A stretch of DNA of 64,000 bases from Gordionus sp. m RMFG-2023 (GCF_954871325.1 NC_088776.1:29808508-29872507), one strand, 5' to 3'; positions 11,201 to 22,557 are shown, counted from the first letter of the stretch. The notes: generated from the sequence alone by a model not told the origin. Made by a program: numbers and translations.

Positions 11201-14200
11201 GAATAACCATTTTTGCAGTTCTTGTATCTTTGTCTGCTAGCCGCCGATGGCTGTTTTATCTAATTTAATCTCTGTGATTGAATGTAAACTACAAAGTAGG
11301 TCTACCTTCTTTTTCACCATTTTCCTTTCCAACCATCATCAATCCTTTAGCTATCGGAGCTTTAAATACTAAAAGAGATACATGTTTACTATTTTTCTGT
11401 TATGTGGCATCTATAGAGCAATTATGAATTTACTACAACAGGAATCTAAAAAATTAAAGAAAACTCGCATATAAAAACGCTCCCATTTTATGTCAGTTCT
11501 GTAGAGTTCAATTAACATATCATGGAGATCCACCCCGCCCATACCACCGTTATAGTCTTGAATTATGGCCGGAATTTCAACATTGAGAAAAGACTTATCA
11601 GATACCGACCATCTTGTTCTTAATATTGGATTTATTCCGATAAATGATGATATGGTGAAAATCGATTTGTTATCAAACGATTTGCAAATTATAATATTAT
11701 TATTAGAATCTTATAATCAAGGGACCCTCTTCCTTTTTTCTTTAGGATTTTATCGTCATACAGATGGCATTCCGATAATCGATTAGATATAAGGGTCCTC
11801 GACATGATAAACCATTATCTTTGAGTGCAACTGCTAAATTATACAAGAAAAAAAGTTATCCATGTAAATTTTATTATTTTTATGTGGGAGAACAGTTTCT
11901 AATAGTTGTATAACGATATTTCCGCTAATTCCCTTCAAAGTTTTTTTTATGTTTGTAGATTTTTCTAAATATATTTCGAAATCATATAACATTCCAGATG
12001 ATCCACATAAAGCGAAAATTTTAATTTCCCATTTATGCAGTTTTGAGCTAACATATTGTTTAAATCCATCTCACTCTGGTATAATGTATGTTGTGAGGTC
12101 TCTAAAAATTATTTATAAAAATTTTAAAAAAAGTATAATAAAAAAAAATTCCACTTTCTTATCTTTTAGCAAATATTATATGGCATTCTAAATGGAAAAT
12201 AACCTATATTCAATTCTTACTATATCATATTTTTAATATTTAATTTTAAAAAATTTATAGAAAAAATTACATAGTAAAATCCCAATCTTACCAATTTAGA
12301 TTTCCTTCAAAAAATCATATAAATAATAGTTATTGTTAATTTTTTTTTACTAAATATGAAATACTAGTAATAATCTATTATAAACACATTATATATCTTT
12401 GATTTATATATATTTATATAGAATGGTTATCGATGTAAAAGTGTAAAAATTTTGGCGCGTAAATACCTAACTTTGAACTTGTATTTTGATATAATAAAAT
12501 TATGATTTTGACAGATTAATGATAAAATATGAAATAATTTTTATATATTCATTCGTCTAAATAGCAACCATTCGTTTTTTAAATATAAAAATTAATTGAT
12601 TAAAAATTATGATGACAAATGATCTCGCTGGGCGCAAAAGGGTAAAAAATTCTGAAATATTAAATTTTCAAATAAATAAAAATAAAAAGTATTTTTAAAA
12701 TTGAACGAATGTTAAATTCGAACGCGTTCGTCATAAAAAGGAACGCGTTCACGTTCAAAGTTCGTCAAAAATAAAAGGACGCCGTTCATCATTTTTTTCA
12801 AAAAAACGAACTTCATTCGTTTACAACACTACTTCTGAGTGATTTAGTATATCTTTTGAGAAATTCAATAAAAAAATTTATTTAGCAAAATTATCTTTGA
12901 TTTATAAAAAAAATTAATTCATTAAAAATTATGAGAATTAGTTTCATTTTGAGCAAAATAATATAAATTATGGTTAATGCTAGATATAACATGGTGTGAT
13001 ATTGAACGAACCAAATTTAGATATGATCGAGTTAACAATTGTTCATTTATAATATTTATATTTAAAAAATAGTCATTTCGAATAGTGTCTCTGAGTGGAT
13101 GAGTGCTTGTATCTCAATTCAAAGGTACAGGGTTCGAATTCCGAAATGGATCATGTTTTTTTTCTGAAGTCAACTTGGTGGTTCGATACTTGGTGGATGT
13201 TATATAATTGGACTTGACCACGTGATTCCATTAATAAATATTGAATAATAAATAGGTTTTATTAACTTTAAAAAAATTGGTCATTGTTTAGTAATTACTA
13301 AAAGTTGACTATGTTATATCTAAAATTCAAAATTCGACTATTATCATATGTAATGATGCAAAAAACAACTCAGCTAAGTTTATAGACGTAAAAATGGGCT
13401 CAACCTTGAAAGAAAGAAAGCTCGAGCTTAAAAAATTAGCTCAACCTTCAAGCACGAGCTGAAAAGACGAAAAACGGCAGTTTTTTAGTTTTTTAAAATC
13501 AGCCTGGTTAACAAATAATAGTACTAATATTTAAATATTTAATAATTAATTATCCAAAAATTAACACAAATTTATTTATTTAAATTATCAATCACAATAT
13601 TTTACAAAAATACAAAAAATTTTTATTCTTTAAACAAACAAAAAACTGATTCCTATTATAAATTTTTTCTAGACTTTTATATAACATAACATTTGCATAC
13701 TAAATAATTTTATAAACAACTAACTAATTATATTATAAATCTTTTTCGACCTTTATCACATTTGCATACTAAATAATTTTTTAAAAATATTATGTTCGAT
13801 TTAATACATCAAAATAATATATTCAAATTTTCTTTCTCTTTCTCTTACACTTCCAACACCCATTCCCTTAGATACTTCCATCTAGGCAACTTGATTCATC
13901 TCTGGATTCAACACTATTGGCACCTCATTAGTTGATCCCCCCACAAGCCCAAAATTGCTTTGATCTAGGATGATCATATGGGACCATTCTTGTCCTTCGG
14001 TCTTCTTGGCGTCCCATTCTCATATCATTCAACATCTCCATATAGTTTCGTTGCTTCTTTCCTTGCTAATCTTAGCCAGTTTCTGTAGATTATTAATCCA
14101 TCTATTGCGTGTATTTACCCATGATAAAATTTCCACTCGCCTGTACGTAGCCAACAAAAACAAAATTACTTTTGCATATAAAGTTAACCCTTTTGCTTCC

Positions 14201-17200
14201 TATATTCCTCTATCTTATAATCTTTCGTTTCGTTTTCAATAAAAGAACCTCAAACTCGATTTTGCTTAATATTTCATTTTTCAATAAAAGCTCAAATTTT
14301 GCCTTCATCCGAAAATTCAGTTTTTAATCACATCAAATTTTGCTTTCATCTGATTTACCCATCATTCTACTGGTTAGCCCCTGCTATTTATTTATGAACA
14401 CATATTAAAGTATCTTGCCTTATAAAAATTAGTGAAAATATGTTCACCCTAAATTTTAAACAAGCCACCACCCCTCCAAATAACAAATGATTTAATACTT
14501 AGGTACAAAATATAAAAGTAAATTTAATGTTATTAAATTACAATAGGAAAAATAAAAAGATAAATCTAGGTTAACAAATAATTAAAAGTTAACTTCAATC
14601 ATAGTCAAATTATATATAAGTAAAATCAAAAGGTTTTACATTTAATCAAAAATGTTATATACATTCAACAATTATGAAATGATGAGAAAATACAAAACTA
14701 TGAAATGCTTGTAGAAAGGTCAAATCTTTAGAAAAGATAAGAGAGATAGCCAGTTGAAAGTTACATGCATAGGAATATTCTATATGATAGTCAATATCCT
14801 AATAAATGGTAAAATTTTAAAAATATCAGTTATGCTAATGGCAATTGAGTTGTATTAAATAACAAAACCAAAATCTGCTTCCGTGATAACAATACCATTG
14901 ATTTACCAAGTTGCAAAATTACAGACCTATCTGATATTTTATAAAAGCGATAATTCATAAAGCATGGTTTCTAATTAAATTCATCCATCATCAAATTAAG
15001 GAGAAAATTCTAATTCTTTGTCAAACTTGATGATCTATCATCTATAAATGCCAATATTTACTTATGCATAAAAATTACCTAATTAAAAGATATATAATTA
15101 TAATTGTATAAATCCTTCCTTAATGGTTTTTAATAATGGAAGGCACAAAGCATTCCTTGGTTAATTTTTCTCCAGAGTTTTGAGTAAGTTTGTAATAAAT
15201 CCATTCTTCAATAAGATCTTTATTGTAAGAAAATATATTTGAAAATTTAAACATTGATACTGTTAATATTAACAATCTGATGAAATGGCTAGGCTATATT
15301 TTTTAATTTGATAGATTTTCATTTATTGATAAATTATCTAAATCTGAGACATCTTGACTGAAGAGGGACGCTGGGAAAATCCCATGTCCGCGCAAGAAAC
15401 TTCGTATACATGAATGTTAAGTTTAAATTAGTATAATATAGTTTTTTTGTTTGTGATAAATTATAGCATTTAGCAACGATAAATATAATTTTTTTATAGG
15501 CATGCCCCATAAAGGGGTGACATGTCGTATTTATATATATATATTAATATTATATAGTGCCAATCAACCGATTTAAATAGGGTTGATTGGATAATATTTA
15601 AATTTGTATAACACGTGATGTTTTTATATATTTTTTATAAAACCAAAATTGTAAAGAACGCCATTATTAAAGTTTTGATGATTATTATAAAATTCTTAAA
15701 AAATTATAAAATCAAATTTGGCCTGGTCGAGTTTTGTGGACATTAATGGTATCGAGTTTGGTCATTTGATAATATAGAGAGATTAGAAAAGATACTAATC
15801 TTGATATCCGGAAAATGTAAAGAATAATGCCAAAACTATATAAGATAGCTATAACTGTGCTAGCAGTCCCAGCTATCCATAGAAAGATCCCTTTTTAGTC
15901 TTAAGTTTATACTATCTACGCAGAGAACTAAAATCCTGAAATATTTGAAAATATTTTAGTTATCCCTTCTAATTCTCTTTATAAACATAAATAGTATAAA
16001 TTTCATTATATTTATGCGTTATTTTATTTCTCATTGTATTTGCGCATGTTCTTTTTATCTTATTTATTTATAAATAAAAAAAATTAATTTGTCTAATTTA
16101 TTTTTACTAAGTTTAATAAATATATCTATAGATTATCATGGTATAAATTTTAAAGATTTTTCTCTAAGATTATATGGTTTATGATTAATTTTATTTTAAA
16201 ATCAAATTTATAAAAACTGAAAAGAACCATTATAACCCGAACCCATATGAATTTTTTAAAACCGAAATAAAACAAAACCTTTATAAAATTTTTAACTAAA
16301 TACGAAACTAACCGAACCACAATACTTAACGGTTCGAAACCCTGCTGGCGCACCTGATATGGCTGGGTAAGATTATTTTGTTCATTTCATCTGAAGAATA
16401 ACATTACAAAATACTGTATTAGCCATCTTTAATTTCACTGAATCCTAATAGGTCATTCTCATAGCCATTGTCAATATTATTTATTTTTACACCACATTCA
16501 TTTAATGATTTGATGAAATTGGAGGCGTTATCTCTAACTATACCTAAAACAAGTTATTCGATTCAATAGGAAAATATATTATTTATCAAATAATATTTTC
16601 TCATTCTATAAAATTATTCGAATTTTTTTAATAATGATTATAAATTTTTTCAAAAAAAAATATAAATATACAGTTGCATAAATCTTATTTAAAATGTCAA
16701 GAAGATATTAAGTACAAGATATTATCTTAGATAAGACTATTTGCTTTATTGTCAAATTTTGTATATAACCATTTTTTTTATTTTGTTATTTAATAATGAT
16801 CAGCTATTTTTTATACAAAACATAAGAATCCTTGATTTAATTTTTCTTTTTGACAAATTATCTAAATCCTCCTAATATTATTTATAAAAATTAATTAAAT
16901 TTCCATTATAGGATGAAATGATAATAAATTAACTCAATGAATTGTTATATTTTCATTAATTAATTATATATAAATATACGATTCTCCAATATTTATCATT
17001 TTTTTTTATGCATGTAGGTGATCTACTTATAATATTGGCTCAAATTATAGTAGCTTGCCAAGTAACTTATGAAGAACGTGTTATTACAAAATATAATATC
17101 AGTCCACTACAAGCTGTAGGATGGGAAGGTAATTATTATTTCAAAAATATCATTAATTAATTTATTTTTATTAAAAGCACTCGATACCAATTTTAGCCGG

Positions 17201-18698
17201 TACCGGACCTAATCTAAACTTCTGCCACCGGATCTTATATAAAATGTTTTTTACCTAATTTATTTTAAACCTTCAATTCGATAAAATATTAAAATAAATT
17301 AAAGTGTTAAACTTATATCCACTATATCAATATAAATTTATTTATAATTGTTAAAAGTTAAAGACTGGACCAAATTTTTATATTAAATATTTTAGAAAGC
17401 TTGACTCTAAAAAAATAAGGATGAGGTCATAATTAAGAAAATATTTAAACCATTGTAATCTCATTTTGATGAAAACAATTAAAATGAGACTTTATATATG
17501 GTGAATTCTATGACAAATCAACAATAAAAACACGATTTTCAACCCGACACCTTCAGATTTTTCTAAAATTTATCAAAATTTATATATATTATAATTAAGA
17601 ATAAAAATAAGCCTTATGCGTTATACTATTCAGATATTATTTAAAAATTTTAAATTCGAAAATGATCATGATTAGGGGGCTTGAATTAACAATTTTTTGA
17701 GTATTTAAAAAGAATACTAATCTTAAAAAAAAATTTAATTTTACAATTAAATTTAAATTACATAATTTAATTAAAAATAATTTTCAAATTTACACTAAAT
17801 AATTTTTTGGGTTTCCGAGCGCTATCTATAATTATAATATATTGCCATATCCAGACAACGTTATTTTCAAACCGGTTTTTGGGTATTTTAAAGCAATATT
17901 TTTATATTTCCTAACATAACTTTTCTATTTAATTTTTTCTATAAAATATTATATTTTAAAAAAATCTGGAGCCCCATTTCAAGACGCCATTTAATTTATT
18001 AAGATCAAATTAGTTTGTTTTCTATTTCCGATTAAAAAATGGAAATATATTATATAAAAAAATTGTCAAGTTAGTATCCTTTGTATGGAAAGAAGAAAAA
18101 AATGATTGCTGATAACATTACCCAAAAACCGCTTTAAAAAAACGTTCTGTCTAGAAATGGGTTTAATGTTTTCTTATAAACTATAAAATTTAAATAAGGA
18201 GTATTTGGTTTTTTGATGCTAAGCGTGATAATTTTTATCATGAATTTCGTTCCACTCTCTTACTTTTCGAGTTCAACAAACCCTTATATAATGGTCGAAG
18301 ATGTTAGAGATGCTTTTTATCAAATCAAAAATTCATGGATATTAACCTTAGCTATGTTAGGTTCACAATTATTATTTTTTACAATATCCATTTTTTTAAA
18401 GGAAACATATTGAGCATAGCCATTTTTAATTTCGCCGGTGTGTCTATAACCAAAAATATGAATGCTACAACAAGAATGGTTTTGGATAGCTTTAGATCTT
18501 TATTAATATGGGTGGTATCGTTAGGGATATCCTGGCAAAAATTTCATTATCTTCAACTAATTGGTTATTAATAATATAATATTCTAATAAATTTATTTTA
18601 TAGGATTTTTGGTATTAATAATTGGAATGATTATTTACGAAAAACTATATACCCATATTATAAGGCCTTTTCATATTCTTATAGTAGATACAAATTAG
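8247..18698 (+). CDS. SLC35F6: SLC35F6-like drug/metabolite-superfamily transporter, complete, 8 exons
   Basis: Exons are 8247-8323, 8369-8438, 8479-8713, 8759-8953, 17018-17128, 18199-18360, 18402-18563 and 18604-18698. All introns are GT-AG, phases agree, and the total is 1107 bases, giving 368 residues (human SLC35F6 is about 371). The protein follows human SLC35F6 end to end: GSINTLS near residue 18, ASSFQMLRG at 120-128, AVIIFTGLMSV at 129-139, GDLLIILAQIIVA at 193-205, FNFAGVSITK at 292-301, ATTRMVLDS at 305-313, then a final helix and a short tail. It is an EamA-fold membrane protein with about ten helices; human SLC35F6 is reported in lysosomal or mitochondrial membranes and its substrate is not settled. 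The start is the ATG matching the conserved N-terminus. Five introns are 40-45 bases, but intron 4 is 8064 bases and carries nested transposons. No breaks are seen, so it is likely functional. Confidence 0.95.
9950..10170 (-). pseudogene. hAT transposase C-terminal dimerisation region, decayed
   Basis: On the minus strand, in two frames, MLKKLFINYNTSITSSTLERV (quoted in part) is followed by LTAKRSCLSDKNFEK. This matches the hAT C-terminal pattern of LF-x-x-YNT-x-x-SS-x-x-ERVFS followed by T-x-KR-x-x-LSD-x-x-FEK. A frameshift separates the two halves. The rest of the transposase is not recognisable, so the element depends on an enzyme made elsewhere. Confidence 0.6.
10942..12642 (-). mobile_element. 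piggyBac element nested in the hAT copy
   Basis: Termini are CCCTTTCGCGCCC at 10942 and its near-perfect inverse (12 of 13 bases) ending at 12642. TTAA precedes the left end (10938-10941); the right duplication reads TAAA, one base short of TTAA. The sister hAT copy at about 20930 has no insertion at the same place and shows the empty site. The length is 1701 bases and the transposase reads on the minus strand. Confidence 0.88.
11165..12075 (-). pseudogene. piggyBac transposase (DDE_Tnp_1_7), decayed
   Basis: The minus strand gives FKQYVSSKLHKWEIKIFALC (about 12000-12066), then SSGMLYDFEIYLEKS. NKIYMDNFFS follows near 11870 and holds the second catalytic Asp in its usual DNFF/DNYY setting. 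VEIPAIIQDYNGGMGGVDLH (about 11530-11588) is the family signature before the last helices, followed by ELYRTDIKWERFYMRVFF. The C-terminal zinc-binding domain is visible as RQRYKNCKNGYSRFECIKCK near 11170-11230. In-frame stops and at least one frameshift lie between these blocks and the N-terminus is poorly preserved, so it is inactive. Order and motifs make the family assignment secure. Confidence 0.85.
13085..13330 (+). repeat. tRNA-derived SINE (full-length or nearly)
   Basis: A tRNA-like head lies at 13090-13150, with an A-box-like segment (GAGTGGATGAGTGC) and a B box GGTTCGAATTCC, one base longer than the consensus. The unrelated body (AACTTGGTGGTTCGATACTTGG...CCACGTGATTCC) recurs inverted inside the MITE at 21945-22315 and, more weakly, near 63826-63950, which shows it is a dispersed family. 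Orientation is the same as SLC35F6. Confidence 0.65.
13331..13849. other. Intronic AT-rich sequence with a local duplication
   Basis: No gene is seen. A segment of about 45 bases (CATTTGCATACTAAATAATTT and flanks) occurs at 13690 and again at 13757, a tandem duplication with a period near 70 bases. Confidence 0.5.
13850..14250 (-). other. GC-richer coding-like segment of unknown origin in SLC35F6 intron 4
   Basis: This stretch is clearly richer in G and C than its surroundings and gives several medium open stretches on both strands (for example 90 codons on the plus strand at 13970-14242). On the minus strand, fragments such as NRWINNLQKLAKISKERSNE appear near 14042-14100. I do not recognise a family. 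It could be a decayed retrocopy, a LINE tail, or a fragment of a host gene. No target duplication or poly-A tract was found. Confidence 0.3.
14251..16189. other. SLC35F6 intron 4, no feature recognised
   Basis: AT-rich sequence without coding similarity. Small islands of higher GC sit at 15345-15405 and 15495-15530, and a short inverted repeat (CCAATCAACC...GGTTGATTGG) at 15558-15590. I could not assign any of them to a known RNA or element. Confidence 0.4.
16190..16345 (-). mobile_element. hAT-type MITE end
   Basis: Read on the minus strand it begins CAGGGTTTCGAACCGTTAAG and continues with a GGTTCGGTTA-type repeat. It is related to the CAGGGACCCGAACCGTTA terminus at 31148 and abuts a hAT transposase fragment. 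The other end and a target duplication were not resolved. Confidence 0.45.
16346..16545 (-). pseudogene. hAT transposase core fragment
   Basis: The minus strand reads VRDNASNFIKSLNECGVKIN (about 16484-16543), and after a gap DEMNKIILPSHIRCAS (16348-16395). These correspond to the TDNASNFVKAF block, which holds the second catalytic Asp, and the LPPH-x-RCA-x-H block of hAT transposases. The match breaks off exactly where the adjacent MITE end begins, so the MITE inserted into this transposase. Two stops lie between the blocks. It is a fossil fragment, not expressed as such. Confidence 0.55.
16546..17017. other. 3' part of SLC35F6 intron 4
   Basis: Nothing recognisable apart from the T-rich tract and TAG acceptor at 17015-17017. 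Confidence 0.5.
17129..18198. other. SLC35F6 intron 5, no inserted element recognised
   Basis: A 1070-base GT-AG intron. It contains AT-rich sequence and one GC-richer patch (GCCGGTACCGGACC) at 17193-17206. I see no coding similarity or terminal repeats. Confidence 0.5.
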
Positions 18699-18985
18699 AA
18701 TTTTTATGCAGTTATTAGTATCATCATTTTAGTTAAAAAAATTTATCTTGTTGCATGGGTTTGTAATTGTATTATAAAAAACATTTATTTGGCAAATTAT
18801 TGAAATGATAATAGCTCCTAATCATAGGAAATTATCAGAAATGAATTAAGTAATTTCTTGCTTTTTAATAAATCATCATATTAATTGTTTAAAAAATAAT
18901 TTCTAATACATTCAGCTCCCGATATATTAATCGTAAATAAAACAAGTTTCACTTATATTAGGAACGAATTTAAATAAATTTAATC

Positions 18986-20150
18986 GACTCCGTAAAGTTG
19001 GCCGATCGATTGGAAGCACAACGATGAATCATATTTATTTTTTAGTGCTTGTTAGTGCTTCAATCCGTATAGTAGCCTAATTTAAGGGAAAAAAGTTATA
19101 TGCAAAAATAAAAACTTGTGCCAACTTCTCGCTTAAAAGTCGATTGAAAGCACTAACGATGAAATATATATCATTCTTTAAGGCTTCCTTAGTATTGATT
19201 TGTAGCCGAATTTTAGAATAAAACGTTATTTGCGAAAAAATAAATAATAAATGGCGGAAAACAAAAGATATAGTAGTTATAAACATCCGGTTCCCCTATA
19301 TTTAGTGCTTAAATTAAAATTTTATAATAAATTTGGCTAACCGCCATAAAATTTTAATACGCTAAAGAAATGTTTAAAGGCCAAACTGATCAGCAAAACA
19401 ATGGAAGTACTAACGATGAAATTTATATCATTCTTTAGGGCTTCCTTAGATGAGGTTAGTGCATTAATCACTTTAGTAGCCTAATTTAACTATAAAAAGA
19501 TATTTCCGAAAAAATAAACAATAGATGGCGGCCACCTAAAAAAATCTAGTAAATATAAACATCCGGTTTTCGCCAATATTTAGAGCTCAATAAAAATCCC
19601 GTAATTAATTTGGTTAACCGCTATATGAAAAAATTGTAATACGCTAAAGAAATGCTTAGAGGTCAAATTTTGACCTATGAAAGCACTAACGATGATTTAT
19701 ATCATTCTTTAGGGCTTCATTAGAAGAGGTTAGTGCTTTAATAACTATTGTAGCCAAATTTAAGAATAAAAAATTATTTGCGAAAAAATAAACAATATTT
19801 CCGTGGTTGGCCGAACGATTGGAAGCACTAATGATAAATCATGTTATTTTTTAATACTTGGTGCTTAAATCCATAAAATAATCGAATTTAAGAAGAAAAA
19901 AGTTACAAGCAAAAATAAAAACTTGTGTCAACTTCGCGCTTAAAAGTTGATTAAAAGCACTAACGAAATATATATCCTTTAGTGCTTCAATCACTTTTAT
20001 AGACGAATTTAATAATAAAAAGTTATTTGCGAAAAATACAAAAATAAACAAATAATGGTGACGTGCCAAAACTAAAACTATAAAAGTACATCTTGTTTTG
20101 GCCAATATTTAGTGCTTAATTAATATATTTATATTCCGTTATTAATTTGT
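18986..20150. repeat. Degenerate long-period tandem repeats
   Basis: Variants of GAAAGCACTAACGATGAAAT recur near 19145, 19404, 19678, 19825 and 19952. Each is embedded in longer similar segments (ATATCATTCTTTAGGGCTTCCTTAG, quoted only as a landmark in shortened form TTCTTTAGGGCTTC, plus GCGAAAAAATAAACAATA). The main period is about 260-280 bases with internal sub-repeats. Open frames at 19077-19286 and 19851-20105 are repeat read-through. It lies directly downstream of SLC35F6. Confidence 0.7.
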
Positions 20151-20299
20151 TAACCCCCTTTAAAAAATAAGGTTATAAGCTAAATAAAAATTATGACATC
20201 ACAATTTAGGCTTTTACAATAAAAGGATAAGAAGCTATATAAAAATATAAAATCTATATTATTTATTTAAAAAAAAGGTAATAAAATACTAATGTAATA

Positions 20300-20512
20300 A
20301 AAAAAAAAGAGAGAGAAGGTGCATCTAGGTTATGGCACCATGGATTAATATACTATGTAACCTACAAATTTCCATTGAGAGGTAAAAACCTTATTGAGGG
20401 TCACCCGAAATTAAGAGCATCTTCGGTCGAGTGCCTTGAAAATTCCAATGCTCTAGGTCCAAAAGCACCGATTGTATCATAAACAATCGGGGTTAGAATA
20501 ATGGGAATGGTA
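20300..20512 (-). pseudogene. Probable LINE C-terminal remnant
   Basis: The minus strand has about 40 open codons including IPIILTPIVYDTIGAFGPRA, followed by stops. Several non-LTR reverse transcriptases end in a segment like VPIVIGALG, and this could be that tail. A run of A (20308-20320 on the plus strand, T on the reading strand) follows. The stretch is GC-richer than its surroundings. The assignment is tentative. Confidence 0.3.
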
Positions 20513-21114
20513 ATATTTAATTTTTTCTTCAAATTTAATGATTTATTTTACTTAGTTATATTATATAAAATAAAATAATTTATATTACAATCAAATGTTG
20601 TAAATTGGAACCTGAAGATTTTGACACTAATATAATACTTTTTAGGGACATTTTACACTTGGTAAGCATTGAATTAGTTCCTTCAATATAAGATGTTACT
20701 GTAAAACTTTTATCATATTTGCCCATGGTAATGATAATTCATCTGATTTTGGATTTTCAGAATCAGATGATGAGAATTAAATAATAATATCCATGCTTAT
20801 ACTAACTATTAAATTAAAATATAAACAATAATGTTCAAATTAATAAACAATAATATTCAAATTAATAAACTATGTGTTAAAAAATTTAAAATGTGAAGCC
20901 GAATAAAAAATATAAATAAAACTTTTTTTAAAAAAAATTCGGAAATAATAAATTTTTCAATAAATAAAAATAAAAAGTATTAAAATGGAACGAACTGTAA
21001 ATTCGAACGCGTTCGTCATAAAAAAGGAACACGTTCAAAGTTCGTCAAAAATAAAAGGAACACTGTTCATTATTTTTTTCAAAAAAACAAATTCGTTCAC
21101 GATTTACAACACTA
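20513..21114. mobile_element. hAT element, copy B, truncated (empty site for the piggyBac)
   Basis: Closely similar to about 10550-10941 joined to 12643-12831 of copy A. Landmarks are the shared TTGGAACCTGAAGATTTTGA, the GAACGCGTTCG palindrome near 21005 and the terminal CAACACTA at 21107-21114. The piggyBac is absent, so the site ACTTTTTTTAAAAAAAATTC near 20930 shows the uninterrupted sequence. The left part is missing. Confidence 0.8.
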
Positions 21115-21129
21115 CAAAAGTACCATAAA

Positions 21130-21380
21130 TCATTTCGCGGTTATGATTTAAGAAACCTGTATATGGGTAAATTAATATTCAATATGTTGTTTTCCTTTAA
21201 ATAAATGCATTCGCATTATATATTAAGTCGCAGGAATGCACTCGTGATAATTACTTCGGGCAAACACATTCGCGATCAAAATTTTCTAAAATGTATTCGC
21301 GGTTATGCGATATTGTTTTCGGTATAAACTTTTCGCGATATTACCTGCGCTATAAAATTCCTTCACGATAAAAGCTTTGC
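21130..21380. repeat. Degenerate TTCGCG(G/A)T-rich short repeats
   Basis: TTCGCGGT, ATTCGCGATC, TTCGCGATA and similar words recur roughly every 20-40 bases in otherwise AT-rich sequence. A comparable patch lies at 49440-49690. I cannot assign it to an element. Confidence 0.45.
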
Positions 21381-21935
21381 TGAATTGATCTGATACGCCA
21401 AAATTAACCCCCGGTATTGATACAGCTTATGTAGAGGAAGTTGTAAAATTCGACTAAAGCGTTAAGTGACACATATTATCTGAAAAATCAATAAAATTGA
21501 GTCTAAGGAATTATAAGGAAATTACAGCCCGTCAAATCTTGAGAATTTGCAATACCCTATTATTGTAAGTATAAGTTTAGTTGATCAAATATGAATAAAT
21601 TATTTTTTAAAACAACATTTATTTTATATATAATAAAATTAATCTATATTGATTTTATAAATACATTATCATACTAATTAATGATTCGATTTCCGCGGCA
21701 GTCTAGCTCTTATTCATATTCATTATTATCATTTTCTTTATAATATTTTTTAATCAATTTTCTTGTTGTCGAGATCTTCAATCAATTTCTGTTTTATAAC
21801 TATAATCAACCAATTTCTTTCTGAAGAAAAAGTAGAAACAAGAATTATTAATAAAATGCCACTTCCATTAACCACTAACCTGAAGCCGGAATCTGATCTT
21901 TCTTATGAAAGTTATTGCTTTCCACATAATTTATG
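21381..21935. other. Unassigned sequence before a MITE
   Basis: A 60-codon open stretch at 21763-21945 contains NKMPLPLTTNLKPESDLSYE near its end and runs into the MITE at 21945. It is longer and less repetitive than most chance frames here, but I recognise no family and cannot say whether it is a host exon. Confidence 0.3.
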
Positions 21936-21944
21936 TTACTTTTA

Positions 21945-22315
21945 GGTTAATGATGCTTACTACCAAGTGAATGTATGGAAATATTTTAAATACCAACCTA
22001 ATTTGCTAAATACCGACCAAAATTTATTAAAATGTAATAAGACCCTTATTATTTAATATATTAATACGGAATCACGTGATCGAGTCCGGCCTCCTATATA
22101 TTATCCCCCCCCCCCCAAGGATGGAACCACCAAGTTAGATTAAGAAAAAAAATGACCATTCCAAGTTGCCTACTAGGCTATAGAGGCTTTCCAATAATCA
22201 AGATTTTTCATATATATATATATTATAAATATATTTCGTAGTGCCTATCCAAATGAAAAATGAACAAAATTTAAATTTGACAGGTAGTACCTTAAGGTAG
22301 TAAGCATCATTAACC
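21945..22315. mobile_element. 371-bp MITE with 9-bp target duplication, carrying a SINE copy
   Basis: Inverted ends GGTTAATGATGCTTACTACC (21945) and the exact complement ending at 22315 are flanked by a perfect 9-bp duplication TTACTTTTA (21936-21944 and 22316-22324). Nine bases suggests a Mutator-type transposase. Its centre (about 21990-22200) is an inverted, poly-C-containing copy of the SINE body seen at 13170-13330. Confidence 0.88.
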
Positions 22316-22324
22316 TTACTTTTA

Positions 22325-22557
22325 CTTCTAATATTGATATCATTTGAAATATTTTGATATATTTTTTAGAGTATTTGGCCTGGTCAAATACTCCAGTCAA
22401 TTAACTGAATTTGATCGGTCAATCGACCGACTTGCCAACCCTGGTTTATATATAATGATATTTTCATAAAAATTTGGTCCAAGGGATGAAACCTTGGATT
22501 TATTAGCAAACACGACAACATCATATATGAATGAAATTCCCCCATGTCTAAATAAAT
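22325..22557. other. Flank of the LTR element with a possible hAT-type end
   Basis: On the minus strand CAGGGTTGGCAAGTCGGTCG begins at 22443. This resembles hAT termini of the CAGGGTTGGCAA type. No partner end was identified. Sequence up to 22557 shows weak similarity to the region just inside the other LTR. Confidence 0.35.

Larger units (their letters stand above)
9663..12831. mobile_element. hAT element, copy A, with nested piggyBac, inside SLC35F6 intron 4
   Basis: The ends TAGTGCTGTGAAC and the complement of TAGTGTTGTAAACG are flanked by a perfect 8-bp duplication, CTTCTGAG (9655-9662 and 12832-12839). Both subterminal regions carry GAACGCGTTC-type palindromes (9691-9780 and 12720-12785), which look like transposase-binding repeats. 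It encodes only remnants of a hAT transposase. A piggyBac element splits it at 10942-12642. A truncated relative lies at 20513-21114 and a more decayed one at 57640-58040. Confidence 0.9.
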
